64,000 nucleotides of DNA, taken from positions 1,028,971,066 to 1,029,035,065 of the forward strand of contig NC_090446.1 of NCBI RefSeq assembly GCF_031143425.1, in the 5' to 3' direction. Shown here piece after piece: positions 10,349 to 21,329 of the stretch (positions are counted from its first letter, which is position 1; every line of letters begins with the position of its first letter). Under the pieces are notes generated by a model. That model was given only the letters and a program-made list of their open reading frames with translations. It was not told the DNA's origin and made no database searches. The DNA is from Pleurodeles waltl. Taxonomy: Eukaryota > Chordata > Amphibia > Caudata > Salamandridae. The translations under genes were made by a program, and so were the position numbers.

Positions 10349-11640
10349 TTGGAGAATAAATTGGAAGGGATGGTGAATAAAGCCATGGGGAATATAATGG
10401 GGAATGTAAATGAGGCCGTCAATAAAATATTTGATGCACTGTCAAAGAAGGAGAGAATATCTAGCCCTAATGAGCAAGCAGGAGGCTCTAGTTTGATCCC
10501 CAAGGCCCAGAAGAAAAGATCTCTGGGCAGCAAAATTAATACTAAAAATCAGAAAGCTAAGTTGTCAGGATCAGATTCGACACATGACGGTTGTCACATT
10601 GATTTTAGTGCTTCTGGCACTGTGGATGGGCAGCAGTCAGGCCCAAACGTTCCTGTAAATATCGATACTGATGATGATTCAGAGGCTGAAATTAATTTGT
10701 TATCCATCGGATTTCGAGTCTGATTCTGATGATTTGGAGATCAGAAAAATGGGAATGCAAGAGGGAGGCATCTAAGGCCTCAGGGTCAAACATGGGTACA
10801 CCCCCTCCCCCCCCCAGCTATGAAATGTTCGATCCACTTTTGATCAAACACCGCCTCTCTCCAGAGTGGGTCCCCTCTCAGCATGTAGCCGAGTATATTG
10901 CTTTCTGGTTACAGAGAGAGATCCCTAAAGAAGTGAGGTCTTGTTTGAGGACCGAGTGCCCTCACCCTTCCTTCCCAGATAAAATTACTATGACCCCTGA
11001 TCTGGACTCGAAGGTGATTGCTTTTATTACCAAAAGTGGCAAAGACCCCAGAAAACGTCTTGATACAGGCCTAAAATCCTACCAGGACTATCTCCTAGAT
11101 ATCATCAGTCCTTTGACTAGAATTTTTTAGATGGCCGAAGATACCTACCTGAATGACACGACAGTGGATGCTAAAGAATTACGCCAGTGGGCCCAGAGAA
11201 CGATATGCTTATTGGGCAATGCTAATACCACACTATCTAACGAAAGGCGGAAAAACATCTTACTTAACATGGACCCAAAGTTAATTGAATTAGCTAACAA
11301 GGAAGGGGCACCCTCCTCCCAGGGACACCTCTTCGGAGACAATTTTATTGAGAAAATGGCAAAATATGTTGGAATATTCAGTTCCATCCAGAAGTCTCAA
11401 AAAGATATTAAAAAGGTCTTTCTAGAAAGAGTTTTTGTCAGGGCCGGGAGAACGCGGAGTCAGTTCCCCGGCCATGGTCAAGCCCCTCTAGACCCTACTT
11501 GGCACGTGCAGAATTCAACCAATCGTCTTCCGTATCTTTCCAGGGTTTCTATCCCCAAAGGCAGAAATATTGTAACATATCCTTCAGAGGGTATAGAAGG
11601 CAAAGAGGATTCTCGTCAGGTAAGACTTTCACAAGACCTT
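10349..11640 (+). pseudogene. DIRS Gag-like gene, broken
   Basis: Frame 10349-10723 encodes a charged N-terminal part. The reading then shifts frame to 10729-11130 and 11131 onward; those two share one frame and are separated only by a TAG at 11128-11130. The middle part (EVRSCLRTECPHP, then TMTPDLDSKV, then PRKRLDTGL) and the part after the stop (ELRQWAQRTICLLGNANTTLS) are typical of DIRS first-ORF proteins of amphibians and fish. One frameshift and one stop make it non-functional. The start at 10349 is the first in-frame start codon and is not proven. Confidence 0.75.
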
Positions 11641-13300
11641 TTACAGATTCCTATAAAGGTGGTAGGTAGACTAGCCCAATTTTGTGGGAATTGGAGACTA
11701 GTAACACTAGATGCTTGGGTTTTGAAGACCGTCAGGGGATACAAAAAAGAGTTTGTAGATACCCCCATTCAGTTGAGTATTCAAAGAGAAATTACCTTTG
11801 CAGTCAAAGATTCAAAACTGGTAAGTCGAGAGGTAGAAGATCTGTTGATCAAAGGGGTAATTTGTGAATCCACTGGGAGGGATCTAGGTTTCATCAACAA
11901 TATCTTCCTGGTCGAAAAGAAAGACAAAGGCATGAAACCAGTAATAAGTTTAAGAGATTTAAATGAGTGGTTGGTCTGCAGACATTTCAAAATGGAAGGA
12001 ATGCACCTACTGAAAGACATCTTGAGGAAAGGGGACTAGTTAACAAGACTAGACATAAAAGACACGTATTTAATATTTAACTATTTCCATTTGGCCTCCT
12101 CACCAGAGGTGCCTAAATTGCAGGAAGTGGGGTGGGGAATATGGCAATACAGCAATCTCCCCTTCGGACTATATTCTGCATCTTGGTGCTTTACGAAAGT
12201 CCTCCGCCCAGTGGGGGGACCTGGCTTCGGTCAAGGGGAGTGAGGTTGATAATTTAACCGGACAACATCTTAATTATGGCCCAGGACAGGTGTGACATCT
12301 TAAGGCAGACTCAACTAACTGTAGACCTATTGGAATTTCTGGGTGTTGTCATCAACCAAACGAAATCTTCCTTGATCCCGAGGCAAGATACAGAGTTTCT
12401 GGGTTTTGTGTTGGACACAATTCAAACAGAATTGAGGTAACTGGGAGAGAAACTAAAGAGTTTTTGGAAGGAGTTGGGAAAGGTATTCGTGGTACAGGTC
12501 ATATCTTTGAGAATTTTGGCAAGAATTCTGAGTCTGTTGTCTTCCACCCTTCAAGCTGTATTTCCAGGTCCCTTACATTATCAAGCCCTTCAGAGGCTAA
12601 AAACCAGATCCTTAAGAACAAACTGCTCTTATTTTCAAATGATATCTTTAGATCAGGAATCAACAGAGGAGCTGAAATGATGGCACAAGACTGTTAATTC
12701 TTGGAATGGCAGAGCTATTTTTGGCCTGGAACCAGGGTTGGTGATAGAAACGGATGTGAGTATTAAAGGCTGGGGAGCGAAGTGTGGGAACACTTCCATA
12801 GGTGGGAGTTGAACTCCTCAAAGAAGAGCTTACACATCAATTGCTTGGAGCTGTTGGCAGGTTTGTTTGCAATTCGCTGTTTCACGTGCGGAATGACGAA
12901 ATGCTGCACCTTACTCCAATGTGCCTGCCGAGAGATACATCAACAAATTGGGTGGTCCTCATTTAAAAGTTTTGGCAGACCTGGCAGATTTTTTTCTCTC
13001 TGAACAGGGAGATTTCTGTGGTAGCGGAACATATCCCTGGTCTATCCAAAGGTGTAATGGATTGGTTTTCACGCAGTTTAAGGGACCGGAGCAATTCACA
13101 TCTGAACAGAGAAATATTCATCAAACTTCAGGAGGTGTAGGGCCTCTTTGGTGTAGATCTGTTTGTGGACAGACTGAACAACCAACTTCCAAAATTCTTC
13201 AGCTAGAGACCAGACCCTGAAGTGTGGGAAGTAGATGCTTTCCTTCAGGACTGGAGTGGTCTAGCTCCTTATGCTTAGATTTTCCCCTTCCGATTCCAAC
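11641..13300 (+). pseudogene. DIRS reverse transcriptase / RNase H, broken
   Basis: The RT fingers read KGVICEST...FLVEKKDKGMKPVISLRDLN up to a TAG at 12037-12039. The same frame continues with the TRLDIKDTY block and SNLPFGLYSA, then stops at 12241. The polymerase Asp-Asp block, read in another frame near 12245-12290, has a stop where the block should begin and Asn for one Asp. RNase H follows with IETDVSIKGWGAKCG near 12748-12790 and the HIPG block near 13030. A late DLFVDRLNNQLP segment, usual in DIRS polyproteins, is near 13160. Multiple frameshifts and stops are present throughout. Confidence 0.85.
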
Positions 13301-13339
13301 TTTCAGCGAGGTAATCCTGGGACCCCAAGGGAAGTATAA

Positions 13340-14299
13340 TCCCCTAACAGATCAGGGACTTTTAGACTTAATGGTTTAGAGGATTTCAAGAGACAGTGGG
13401 AAATCCTAGGTCTTTTGGCAGGAGCTTTCGGACTCGTCTTAGAATCCTGGGCTCCAGGAACCAGAAAAGCATATAGATTGGCTTGGAAGAAATGGGTTCA
13501 TTGGCGTGTTCGAAGGAGTTATGATCCCATTTCAACAGATAGTTAATTAATTTCTTAATGGAGTTGTTTCGATGTGGTCCGTCCTATAGAACAGTGAATG
13601 TCTACCGTTCAGCAATTGCTGCAGGTCATTCTTTAGTAGATGGTATCTCTGTGGGGCAGAATACACTTATCAGAAAAATTATGTGCAGCATGCAAGTACT
13701 CAACCCCCCTAATCCCTAAATATTCATTTTTATGGGATGTGCGCAAGGTGTTTTGGGTTCTATTAAGTTGGGGTGTCAATTCTTCCTCATCTCTCAAATT
13801 CTTGTCTTATAAATTGACAGTTTTGCTTTGTCTGGTTTTAAGGGCTGTAGATATTACCAGTAGAGCTTATCAACTGGAGGGCGTTTGCTTTTACCTAAAA
13901 TGGAGAACCAAAACACTGTCTACTTTGATATTTTATCCCTCTTTTGTTTCAAATGAACGTCTTTGTGTGGTTAAATGTCTCAAAGAATATGAGAGGAGGA
14001 CTGAAAGTTTATGGAATAAAATGGCTCAATTACTTATTTCCTACAGGTGGGCTCATAAACTAGTCTCTCCTCAGACCTTTTCACGATGGGGGAAAGTTGT
14101 GATGCTTGAGGCTGGTGTGGATGTTAACAAATTCAGAGCACATTCTATCAGAGGTGCTTCTGCTTCAAAGGCTTTTGTGTTGGGTGGTAGTCTGCAAGAT
14201 AGTTTAAGAGCTGCAGATTGGTCAAATGAAAACATGTTTAAATCCTGTTATTTTAAATCTGTGGTTAATGTTATTGATAATATTTTATCAGCACTTTAA
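13340..14299 (+). pseudogene. DIRS tyrosine recombinase, N-terminus broken
   Basis: The recombinase cuts and joins the circular DNA copy through a Tyr intermediate. The N-terminal SAM-like part (GTRKAYRLAWKKW near 13460) is interrupted by stops before 13640. From 13640 to 14299 the frame is open for 219 codons. It includes LSYKLTVLLCLVLRAVDI (first catalytic Arg region), the H-x-x-R block AHSIRGASASKAF, RAADWSNENMFKSCYF with the likely nucleophile Tyr, and a natural stop 5 bases before the internal complementary region. The catalytic half therefore seems preserved even though the whole gene is broken. Confidence 0.88.
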
Positions 14300-14303
14300 A
14301 CTT

Positions 14304-14405
14304 GCATAATATTAGCCTCTGTGACATGCCATAAAATGTAGATTTTTCTCAGCCTTGTTGGACAGAAAATTTGGATTTTGTTAAAGGCACGGAGACTACG
14401 ATTAT
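14304..14405. repeat. DIRS internal complementary region
   Basis: The first half (GCATAATATTAGCCTCTGTG through ATAAAAT) matches the reverse complement of the outer left end. The second half (GTAGATTTTTCTCAGCC through GACTACGATTAT) matches the reverse complement of 14679-14751. The junction AAAAT/GTAG marks where the circle closes. This region templates repair of the ends during circle formation. Confidence 0.88.
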
Positions 14406-14584
14406 CCCTCATCTGTTAACCCTCCCAATTGATTTGTGTTTTTTTTTAATTTTCCAATTGGAGGAAACTCCTTTTATGTTTTTCGGTTTTGCTGAGGATG
14501 GTGCATGGATTCTGTCATCTTCAGATGAATTGTTGTACCTTCAGATTTATCTTGTTCACAGTGTCCAAAAGAGGGAAGATGCTG

Positions 14585-14751
14585 CTGCTGGTGGCTGAGC
14601 CTTCTAATCCTTTAAAATGTTTTAAGTGTTCTAAATTCTCACTATTATTGCTGCTGTGAGCGGGCAATATAAGGAGTTTGCATAATTTTAGCCTCTGTGT
14701 CTTTTATAAAATCCAGATTTTCTGTCTAACAAGGCTGAAGAAAATCTACAT
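14585..14751. repeat. DIRS right inverted terminal repeat with extension
   Basis: Positions 14585-14701 mirror the left repeat. Positions 14702-14751 (ATCCAGATTTTCTGTC, then AACAAGGCTGAAG, ending CTACAT) are the right-end extension found in reverse complement in the internal region. Similarity stops at 14751, taken as the element end. Confidence 0.85.
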
Positions 14752-15737
14752 TGTTCAGTTTACAGCATTGTTGAACTGGCCATATGGAACACAGGGAGAA
14801 CAAACTGTAGGCTGAGGACCGGGAGTCTATTTTTGTCATGACTCTCAAAAAGTTTTGGAGGAAGCATGAAACATGAGACCTGGCAAGAAATAAGAACAAC
14901 ATGGAAGCAGAACATAAATTGCAATCAGAGTGGCTTGGACACTGTGGAAGACCAGAAAAATGTGTGGTTCCGAGGAGAAGGGAAAGAAATTCACTTTATC
15001 CAAGATAGAATGTGGCCTTTAGAGAACTTGACTATTTAAAAATGGTATAATTATAGGCAGCGTAGTTGTGGAGCACAAGCCCTCTCCCACCAAATGGTGG
15101 CATATTTCATCATTGGCCTGTGCTCCTCATTGGGCTGACACCACAATGCCCACCCAGCCCCACGATGGGACTCTATGCTGGAGATCATTTTTCAAGTAGA
15201 TTCGCCAATATAAGCATGAAGATGAAGGCAAACTCGTCTATAATTTTCGGAATCTTTGTTAGGTTTAAAACAAATTGCCATCTTTATCAATGTCAATGTT
15301 CCTAAAGGTCTAAAATTGGCTGACATGTTTCTTGCCTCAATCTGTCCAAAAAGGAGCAATAAAATCTGCCTAATCTACATAAAGGTTCCCTGAATTTAAA
15401 ATGTGAGGGGAACAAAGTAAATCGTGTGTTGTAAGTATAAATCATACAAGATACCAATTGATTGTGACCCCTACTCAAGAGACTGCCTATACTGCCATGC
15501 TTAACCTATAAGAACGCAAACATATCGATAGAAAATGGCAAATGACAATAATACGCAAAAGATGATCATTCACCATGACGCACAACATGCTGCAATTCAT
15601 GCACAAGCAATTCATTTTTAGTGCAAACAAAAATACAATCATTTATATTGCTGTGAAATGTTATTGTAAAACGTTGTGCCCAATTAGATATATAATTATG
15701 AGCTACAACAATCCTTCCCCCCCCCCAGACACACCTT
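14752..15737. other. Intergenic, nothing recognised
   Basis: AT-rich sequence with no repeat or exon recognised. Open frames (15066-15305 and a both-strand pair near 15570-15766) are short and unsupported. Confidence 0.4.
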
Positions 15738-16279
15738 GGAGCATAATTATAAGCCCCTAGTGCCACATTAGCGTAATTTACTTTTTAATGCTAATGTGGC
15801 ACAACAAGGCCAAATTCTTCTTTCCACGTTTACAAAGTGGTGCAATGCATGCATTGTGCCACTTTGTAACCCTTTGTGCTACATTATGCCTGCACCAGGC
15901 ATAATGTATGCAAAGAGGGCGTTCCCCCGTTAGGGGGGCCAAAATAATTGGCGCAAGGAAATCTAACAGATTTCCTTGCGTCATTTTGTATGGCACTTTT
16001 AACGCCTGCTTAGAACAGGCGTTAAAAGGGGGCTTCTATTATTCATAATGGCTCCCTATGTACTCTGAAGGAGTAGCACCAATATTTTGGTGCTACTCCT
16101 GCAGCGTACATCAATAGTCTAATGAAAAATGATGCTATTGCCCCCTACCCTGTGCCATGGTGCGCCATATTTTAAATACAGTGCACACATGGTGGCAATA
16201 GGGGGGGGGGGGCGGTAAAGGGGACAAGAAAAGTGGCGCTGCACATAATGCAGCACCACTTTTCTTAAATATGCCCCCT
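15738..16279 (-). mobile_element. Multi-hairpin non-autonomous element, family H, copy 1
   Basis: The ends are inverted: GGAGCATAATTATAAG at the left and, reverse-complemented, GGGGGCATATTTAAG at the right. The body is a string of local palindromes: GTGCCACATTAGCG with its mirror, GGTGCAATGCATGCATTGTGCC, TTTAACGCCTG...CAGGCGTTAAAA, GGAGTAGCACC...GGTGCTACTCC, and a terminal GTGGCGCTGC...GCAGCACCAC. The same palindromes in the same relative order occur in reverse at 44212-44662. No coding capacity. Likely a MITE mobilised in trans; the transposase superfamily is unproven. Confidence 0.75.
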
Positions 16280-16536
16280 TTTTTTTCTCCACAAAATAAT
16301 CTCACCTGAAATGGTTTTGAGAATAAGGTCCTTGGGCACCTATGGATGCTCCAATATAAATTGCTTCCCTATGAGGCACTTCAGTCAAGATAAAGAGACA
16401 CTATGTAATGCTGTCTGCAATGTTGATTATCTTGTTGTAATGTCACTATGTGATTTATTGTTTTAGGAGAAGATTAGAGGACTAAGATAAGTTATTCTTA
16501 TCCTATTTGCATGCTGAACGGATAGACATGCTAGAC
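16280..16536. other. Spacer, nothing recognised
   Basis: Short AT-rich spacer between the family H element and the hAT-like element. Confidence 0.4.
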
Positions 16537-17330
16537 CATTGGTATTCACAAACATTTTCCCAGGGGCCAAAATCTTTGGTCTGTGATGTGACCAAGGGCC
16601 GCATTAATGCCAGCAGTGAGGGACTTGGGTGGCGGCGTGGGAGGAAGAGGGGGGTTGTCGGTGAAGAGGGTGTAGGGGAAGCAAAGCATAAACATTTAGT
16701 GGCTGAACTGCACAATGTGTAACCAGAAAACCTAGGATTAATCCCAGCTTCCCCACTTAACCAAATTGTGTGATTCTAGTCAATTGTTTTATTTTTATAG
16801 CCCTCTTTTTTTTCATTTTATAAGAGGGCCTTAAAATACACGACTTCAGGATGTGCACCATACAAAACGTTGTTGTGTGTTTGGTTTGATAAATTATAAT
16901 GGTGTTCATGTATAAGAACCCAGGCCAACCAAAGAGTGCACGTAACAACTAGCTAGCGTCTTAGTTCACTGGTCTCATTGTGGAGGGTGAATGCGCCTAA
17001 GTCCATTTTTTAAACTATCACTTTAAAAAAGAAATACTTCTGAATACACATATATAATCCAATGTACTACGGTGAAACGGTTCTGCTTGTAAATAAAAGT
17101 ACACGTTTTGATTTTTTAAGTGATTTTGCTGCATGATGTCTTTAAAATGAAGGTGTTCCTTTCTTTCACTTCATTAAGCTTTAAATAAATGATTGCCTGT
17201 TTATGTAACCTCTTTGTATGCTAGTGCTGAGTTGGGTAAATAGCAGCCCATTGCTGCTATTGACCAGGGGCCGCATGCAAAGGTCAGGAGGGCCGCATGC
17301 GGCCCCCGGGCCGTACTTTGAGTACCAGTG
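16537..17330 (+). mobile_element. Non-autonomous hAT-like element with 8-bp target duplication
   Basis: The left end begins CATTGGTATTCACAAA; the right end, reverse-complemented, begins CACTGGTACTCAAAGT, a hAT-type inverted repeat. The flanks TGCTAGAC (16529-16536) and CGCTAGAC (17331-17338) agree at 7 of 8 positions, the duplication length typical of hAT. Both subterminal regions carry the GGGGCC/GGCCGCAT motif, ending at the right in a GGCCGCATGCGGCC palindrome. The 794-bp interior has no transposase frame. It includes a MIR-like SINE fragment near 16725-16800. Confidence 0.85.
16725..16800 (+). repeat. tRNA/MIR-like SINE fragment, copy 1
   Basis: The blocks CCTAGGATTAATCCCAGCTTCCCCACTTAACC and ATTGTGTGATTCTAGTCAA resemble the box-B-plus-core region of MIR/CORE-type SINEs. 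The same arrangement recurs at 55422-55500 (TAGGATCAATCTCAGCTTCC, then ATTGTGTGATCCTTGGCAA). It lies inside the hAT-like element. Confidence 0.4.
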
Positions 17331-17345
17331 CGCTAGACAGTAGGG

Positions 17346-17600
17346 ATTAAAAGACAGTTGCCCTGAAGAAGGCCGGAGTACATATGCCTAGAAAATAACT
17401 TTTGTGGCGGGTACCTCGGAGATGGCCGAAACATGTTAGCAGTTCATATAAGGTGCAGGGATCCACTAGCCACCGTTATCAACTTTTGGGGGGAAAAAAG
17501 GGAAAATTATTTTTAACCCTACCCAGCCTCATCCCTAATAAAGAATACCTCTTGGATAGAAGCTGAGGTAGTTTTAATTTTACCATACTGGTACCCTACT
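17346..17600 (+). repeat. Retroelement-like fragment with hammerhead-like motif
   Basis: Positions 17363-17369 (CTGAAGA) and 17428-17431 (GAAA) flank a potential stem made by GGCC at 17371-17374 and GGCC at 17424-17427. GAAA is followed by CATGTT, which can form the very short third stem (A-U, C-G with a 2-base loop) described for hammerheads of Penelope-like elements. There is one unpaired extra A at the base of the stem, and helix I is not obvious. The rest (ACCCAGCC...CCTAATAAAGAATACC) looks like a retroelement tail but was not classified. Confidence 0.35.
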
Positions 17601-19529
17601 GACCAGAAGACAACTTATTTGGATCTCCCAGCCCCATGAGGAGCTAGTTCTCCCCAGGGGCTACGGCTGAGACCACCGGGTTAGTACTACCTTAACCCAG
17701 CAGGTTGGACTACCTGATGATGAAGCATGCCACTATTAAGTGGGGGAGGCTTTTACATCCATAGAGGGGAGATCCTCTGAGGAAGGGCATGCACACAGGA
17801 TATAGAGCAGGTGCCAGAGGGGATTTAAGAGTGGATAAAAATAATCCTGCCCCATTTTTGTGGTTTTGTTGTATGGTTTAGAAGTGAATAGGGTTTGGTA
17901 TTTCTCCTGCTGGGTATACTGGCCACCTGTGCTTCCACCCTTGTCACTAAATATGCAAATGTGGAAAATGTCTTTCCACAATTCTTGTAGTTTTTCCAAA
18001 GCAGTTACTTGCATTTGCCAACGTATCTGAAGATCTTCATACCAAACATCAAGTTCCATCACCTATTCTTATAGATGACACTTCTTGCACCTAAATTTAA
18101 ATCTGGTGTGCAACATATTTTTATGTAATACATCAAGTTACAAAGGCCCAGATTTTCTAAAACGTTGCCCATGTTTGCATGACAAAAGTTAAGGAAACCT
18201 GGCACAGTATAAGAAATCAGTTTAATGAATTGCTTTTGATTACATTCACAATTATTATTTGTGTTGTCCCGCCATATGACCCCATAATTCGAAACATCAT
18301 CATATGTATAAAAATACAAGCACACTTTATTTTGTAACAAGCTTAACCCTAGAAATAGTCAATATATAAACATAACCACTGGATGATATAGTCCCCTGCA
18401 AAGAATCAACATTACAGATACAATAATGTTTGGTTGTAAATTGCCGAATAATTAATCAAGATCCAACTGGTTTACTAAACATAAATTACTATAATAAGGT
18501 TATTGATTATATATTATCAGGTGGCTTGATCCCTTCATCAGTTAGCTGAAGTACTAAAGGAAACAATTCAAGATAATTCCTTCCAAATATGGGGTAAATC
18601 AATAGAAGTTTATAAATCCAAGTCTATTCCAATGACTATGCCATTAAATGTGTTATTAATGCAGTACTTGTAACACAATTATTCATACCTAAGTTAAAAA
18701 ATTGATTAAGAAAACTCATTGTCAAAACGTACTTTCATGTGGTGCAATGTCTAAATAACACATTATCTATGCTTTGCATGAATTTGGAAGTACCTATAAA
18801 AAAGAGCCACTTATGGTGAAGTAAAAAGATATTCTAATTGATTTATTGACCCATATCTAATTACCATACAGAAACAGGAAAGGGGTATCCTGATTGGGTC
18901 CTTTATGAATGTTCTTGTATAAGCAAGCATAAACAGGATAAAGTACCACTGATGTACTTTATACAGATATTGCAACACAGAGTAGTTCAAGATCAAATGC
19001 CTCTACAAGTTAATTGAACTCCAAGGTGACTTGCAATATCCTTATTAAAGTGAAGTTGGGAGGTATTTTATCCTTTATAACATGTAGACCTTTCAGTCTT
19101 TTAATGGCCCTTTAAAGTCTTTGTTGGGGGGAAGCAGAAATTTCAAGTCATCCAGGTCCATGTGCAACTACATCACCCAGTCAAAGTTTCTCATTTGCAT
19201 TCTGGCACTTGTAGTCTTGGCTATCACATTACAAATCAAGAATTACACGTCTCAGATTGCCAACTAAGAACCAGGAATTAAGGTGCTATTCATGGAAAAG
19301 GAAATGCCCAACTCAACTATGCCTCTTCCCCATCTAAATACATGTTTAGGTCTGGCCAGCCCAGCCTCATTAAAAAAAAAAAAAAAAAAAATGTAAACAT
19401 GCAGAATGTATGCATACTGAGAGCAGCGTTGCAACTTGACAGGTGCTGTACTCCAGCTTCCTAACAGTGAGAGGATGTGTTTGTTTGTGGGAAGGATGTC
19501 TGGTAATTTCACTCGTCACTTGGAATTTT
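17601..19529. other. Intergenic, nothing recognised
   Basis: AT-rich, apparently single-copy sequence. It contains a 20-base A run near 19372-19391. Minus-strand frames of 61-108 codons near 17736-18340 and 18811-18996 show no family signature. Confidence 0.4.
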
Positions 19530-19549
19530 TATATATATATATATATATA
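19530..19549. repeat. (AT)n microsatellite
   Basis: Ten AT dinucleotides following a T run. Confidence 0.9.
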
Positions 19550-19640
19550 GAGGGGTTGCTTTACTCATTTCAGGTTGGCTTGGATGGTATTTGACCAGTC
19601 CAAAGCTGTAATACTGTGCCTGGAGTGGTAAATGGCTTTT

Positions 19641-19784
19641 GTCATTTTACAGCTCGGTGAGGATGACACTGTGTCAATCCTATGCTTAAAGATTTTGCTG
19701 TACAAATGGCAAAAGACTTTGTCACTATCTAGCTCGGCGTGGATAGCACTGTGCTGATCCTATGCTTAAAAACTTTGCTAGATA
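19641..19784 (+). repeat. Imperfect 80-bp tandem duplication
   Basis: Unit 1 starts at 19641 and unit 2 at 19721. Both contain GTCA, then AGCTCGG, GTGGAT/GAGGAT, GCACTGTG, ATCCTATGCTTAAA and TTTGCT in the same spacing. About 75 percent identical. No function recognised. Confidence 0.75.
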
Positions 19785-20310
19785 AGCAGACATTTGAGGT
19801 GAGCAAATCTAGAGTGTCGCTGGTGTTGCAGGGTGCTCCTTACTAGAGCTGCTCTCCACCTAAATTTGGGAACTTCCCAGAGTTCTCTCTTCTTTTTTGC
19901 ATAATTTATGCGTCACTCTAACCCTGAAAAGGGCCTTGTTTTGATATATATATACACATATCTTTTATGGGTACTTGCACATTCTGTGCTACCAAGCCAG
20001 TGACAGTCTCTCCTTTAGGGCTTTGGGGCTCTGCCCCCGCCGAACGTGCATATCTTGGCAAGACAAAATGAGAGCCACACGTTAAATAAGAAATTTAATA
20101 CAGAATGTCTAGCCACCTCACCTCCATTCATAGTGAGAGTTCAAGTGTTAAACAGCAGTGACATAATGGTGTTGGGTTACCTTTAAGCAGCTCTTTATTT
20201 TCACTACAGTGTATGATATTGGCAGGGCTCATGGAACTATGCGATTGTGCGGCTGTGACGGTTTTCGCATTATTACATATTTGCCGCATTTCCCACATCA
20301 TCTATCATCT

Positions 20311-20388
20311 GCCACCAGTGCTTCATTTGTAAATAAAAAGGTGCTGGTGCCCAAACCCCTCCTCTTAAACACGCTGCTGATGCAATTA
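20311..20388 (+). repeat. Fragment starting CAGTGCTTCATTTGT
   Basis: CAGTGCTTCATTTGTAAATA followed by AAGGTGCTGGTGCCC resembles the reverse-complement end of the repeat at 6150-6412 and 21330-21580, and the start at 59644. It ends where the next element begins. Confidence 0.45.
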
Positions 20389-21302
20389 AGGGCCATATTT
20401 ATACTTTTCAACGCACAACTGCACCAACGCAGTTGTGCGTCAAAAAATCTAACGCCGGCTAACGCCATTCTGAAGCGCCATGCGGGCGCCGTATTTATTC
20501 AATGACGTTAGCCGGCGGAGCTGCCTGGTGTGCGTTAAAAAAAATGACGTACACCAGGCAGCGCCGGCGTAGGGGAATATGGAGCTTGGGCGTCAAAAAA
20601 TGGGGCAAGTCAGGCTGAGGCAAAATTTTCGCCTCAACCTGATTTGCACCATTTTTTTTACTCCCAACCCCCATTAAAATGACTCCTGTCTTAGCAAAGA
20701 CAGGAGTCATGCCCCCTTGCCCAATGGCCATGCCCAGGGGACTTCTGTCCCCTGGGCATGGTCATCGGGCATAGTGGCATGTAGGGGGGCACAAATCAGG
20801 CCCCCCTATGCCACAAAAAAAAAAAATAATAATAATACTTACCTGAACTTACCTTAAGTTTCCTGGGATGGGTCCCTCCATCCTTGGACGTCCTCCTGGG
20901 GTGGGCAAGGGTGGCAGGGGGTGTCCCTGGGGGCATGGGAGGGCACCTCTGGGCTCCTTCCGAGCCCACAGGTCCCTTAACGCCTGCCCTGACCAGGCGC
21001 TAAAAAACGACGCAAAACCGGCTGGATGTCATTTTTTTTAACCCGCCCACTCCCGGGCGTCATTTTTGCCCGGGAGTGTAAATACGGCGCACATGCCTCG
21101 GAGTCATTTTTTAGACGGGAACGCCTACCTTGCATATCATTAACGCAAAGTAGGTGTCCATGCTAAAAAATGACGCAAACTCCATGAACTTTGGTGCTAG
21201 ACGCGTCTAACGCCAGAGTATAAATATGGAGTTCGTTTTGCGTCGAATTTGCGTTAAAAAAAACAACGCAAATCTGGCGCAAACGGAGTATAAATATGCC
21301 CC
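20389..21302 (+). mobile_element. Multi-hairpin non-autonomous element, family G, copy 1
   Basis: The terminal inverted repeat is AGGGCCATATTTATAC at the left and GTATAAATATGCCCC at the right. The interior is a chain of palindromes: ACGCACAACTGC...GCAGTTGTGCGT, CGCCGGCTAACG...GACGTTAGCCGGCG, CTGCCTGGTGTGCG...CACCAGGCAG, GACTCCTGTCTTAGC...AGACAGGAGTC, CCCAGGGGACTTC...GTCCCCTGGG. Copies with the same plan are at 40582-41669 and, in reverse, 60359-61259. No protein. An unusually GC- and CpG-rich body for the locus. Superfamily likely PIF/Harbinger-like by its sister elements, but its own 3-bp duplication is not clean (TTA left, ACA right). Confidence 0.75.
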
Positions 21303-21329
21303 ACAATGTGTGAAAATGGAATACTGAGG

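Larger units (their letters stand above)
9366..14751 (+). mobile_element. DIRS-like tyrosine-recombinase retrotransposon
   Basis: DIRS elements replicate through a circle and integrate with a tyrosine recombinase, so they lack target duplications and carry split inverted repeats plus an internal complementary region. All of that is visible here. The inverted terminal repeats are at 9366-9485 and 14585-14701, with an extension to 14751. An internal region at 14304-14405 joins the two outer ends. In between, in order, are Gag-like, reverse transcriptase, RNase H and tyrosine-recombinase sequences. The length, 5.4 kb, is normal for the class. The frames carry a frameshift and several stops, and the polymerase active-site region is damaged, so this copy is dead. 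The ends show no flanking duplication, as expected. Confidence 0.93.

Noticed and set aside
9366..14751. Classification as an LTR retrovirus-like element
   Set aside because: No direct terminal repeats, integrase or protease; inverted ends, internal complementary region and tyrosine recombinase fit DIRS.
16200..16213. Poly-G run as a G-quadruplex site
   Set aside because: A single homopolymer run inside a family H element; likely replication slippage, with no further G-tracts in register.
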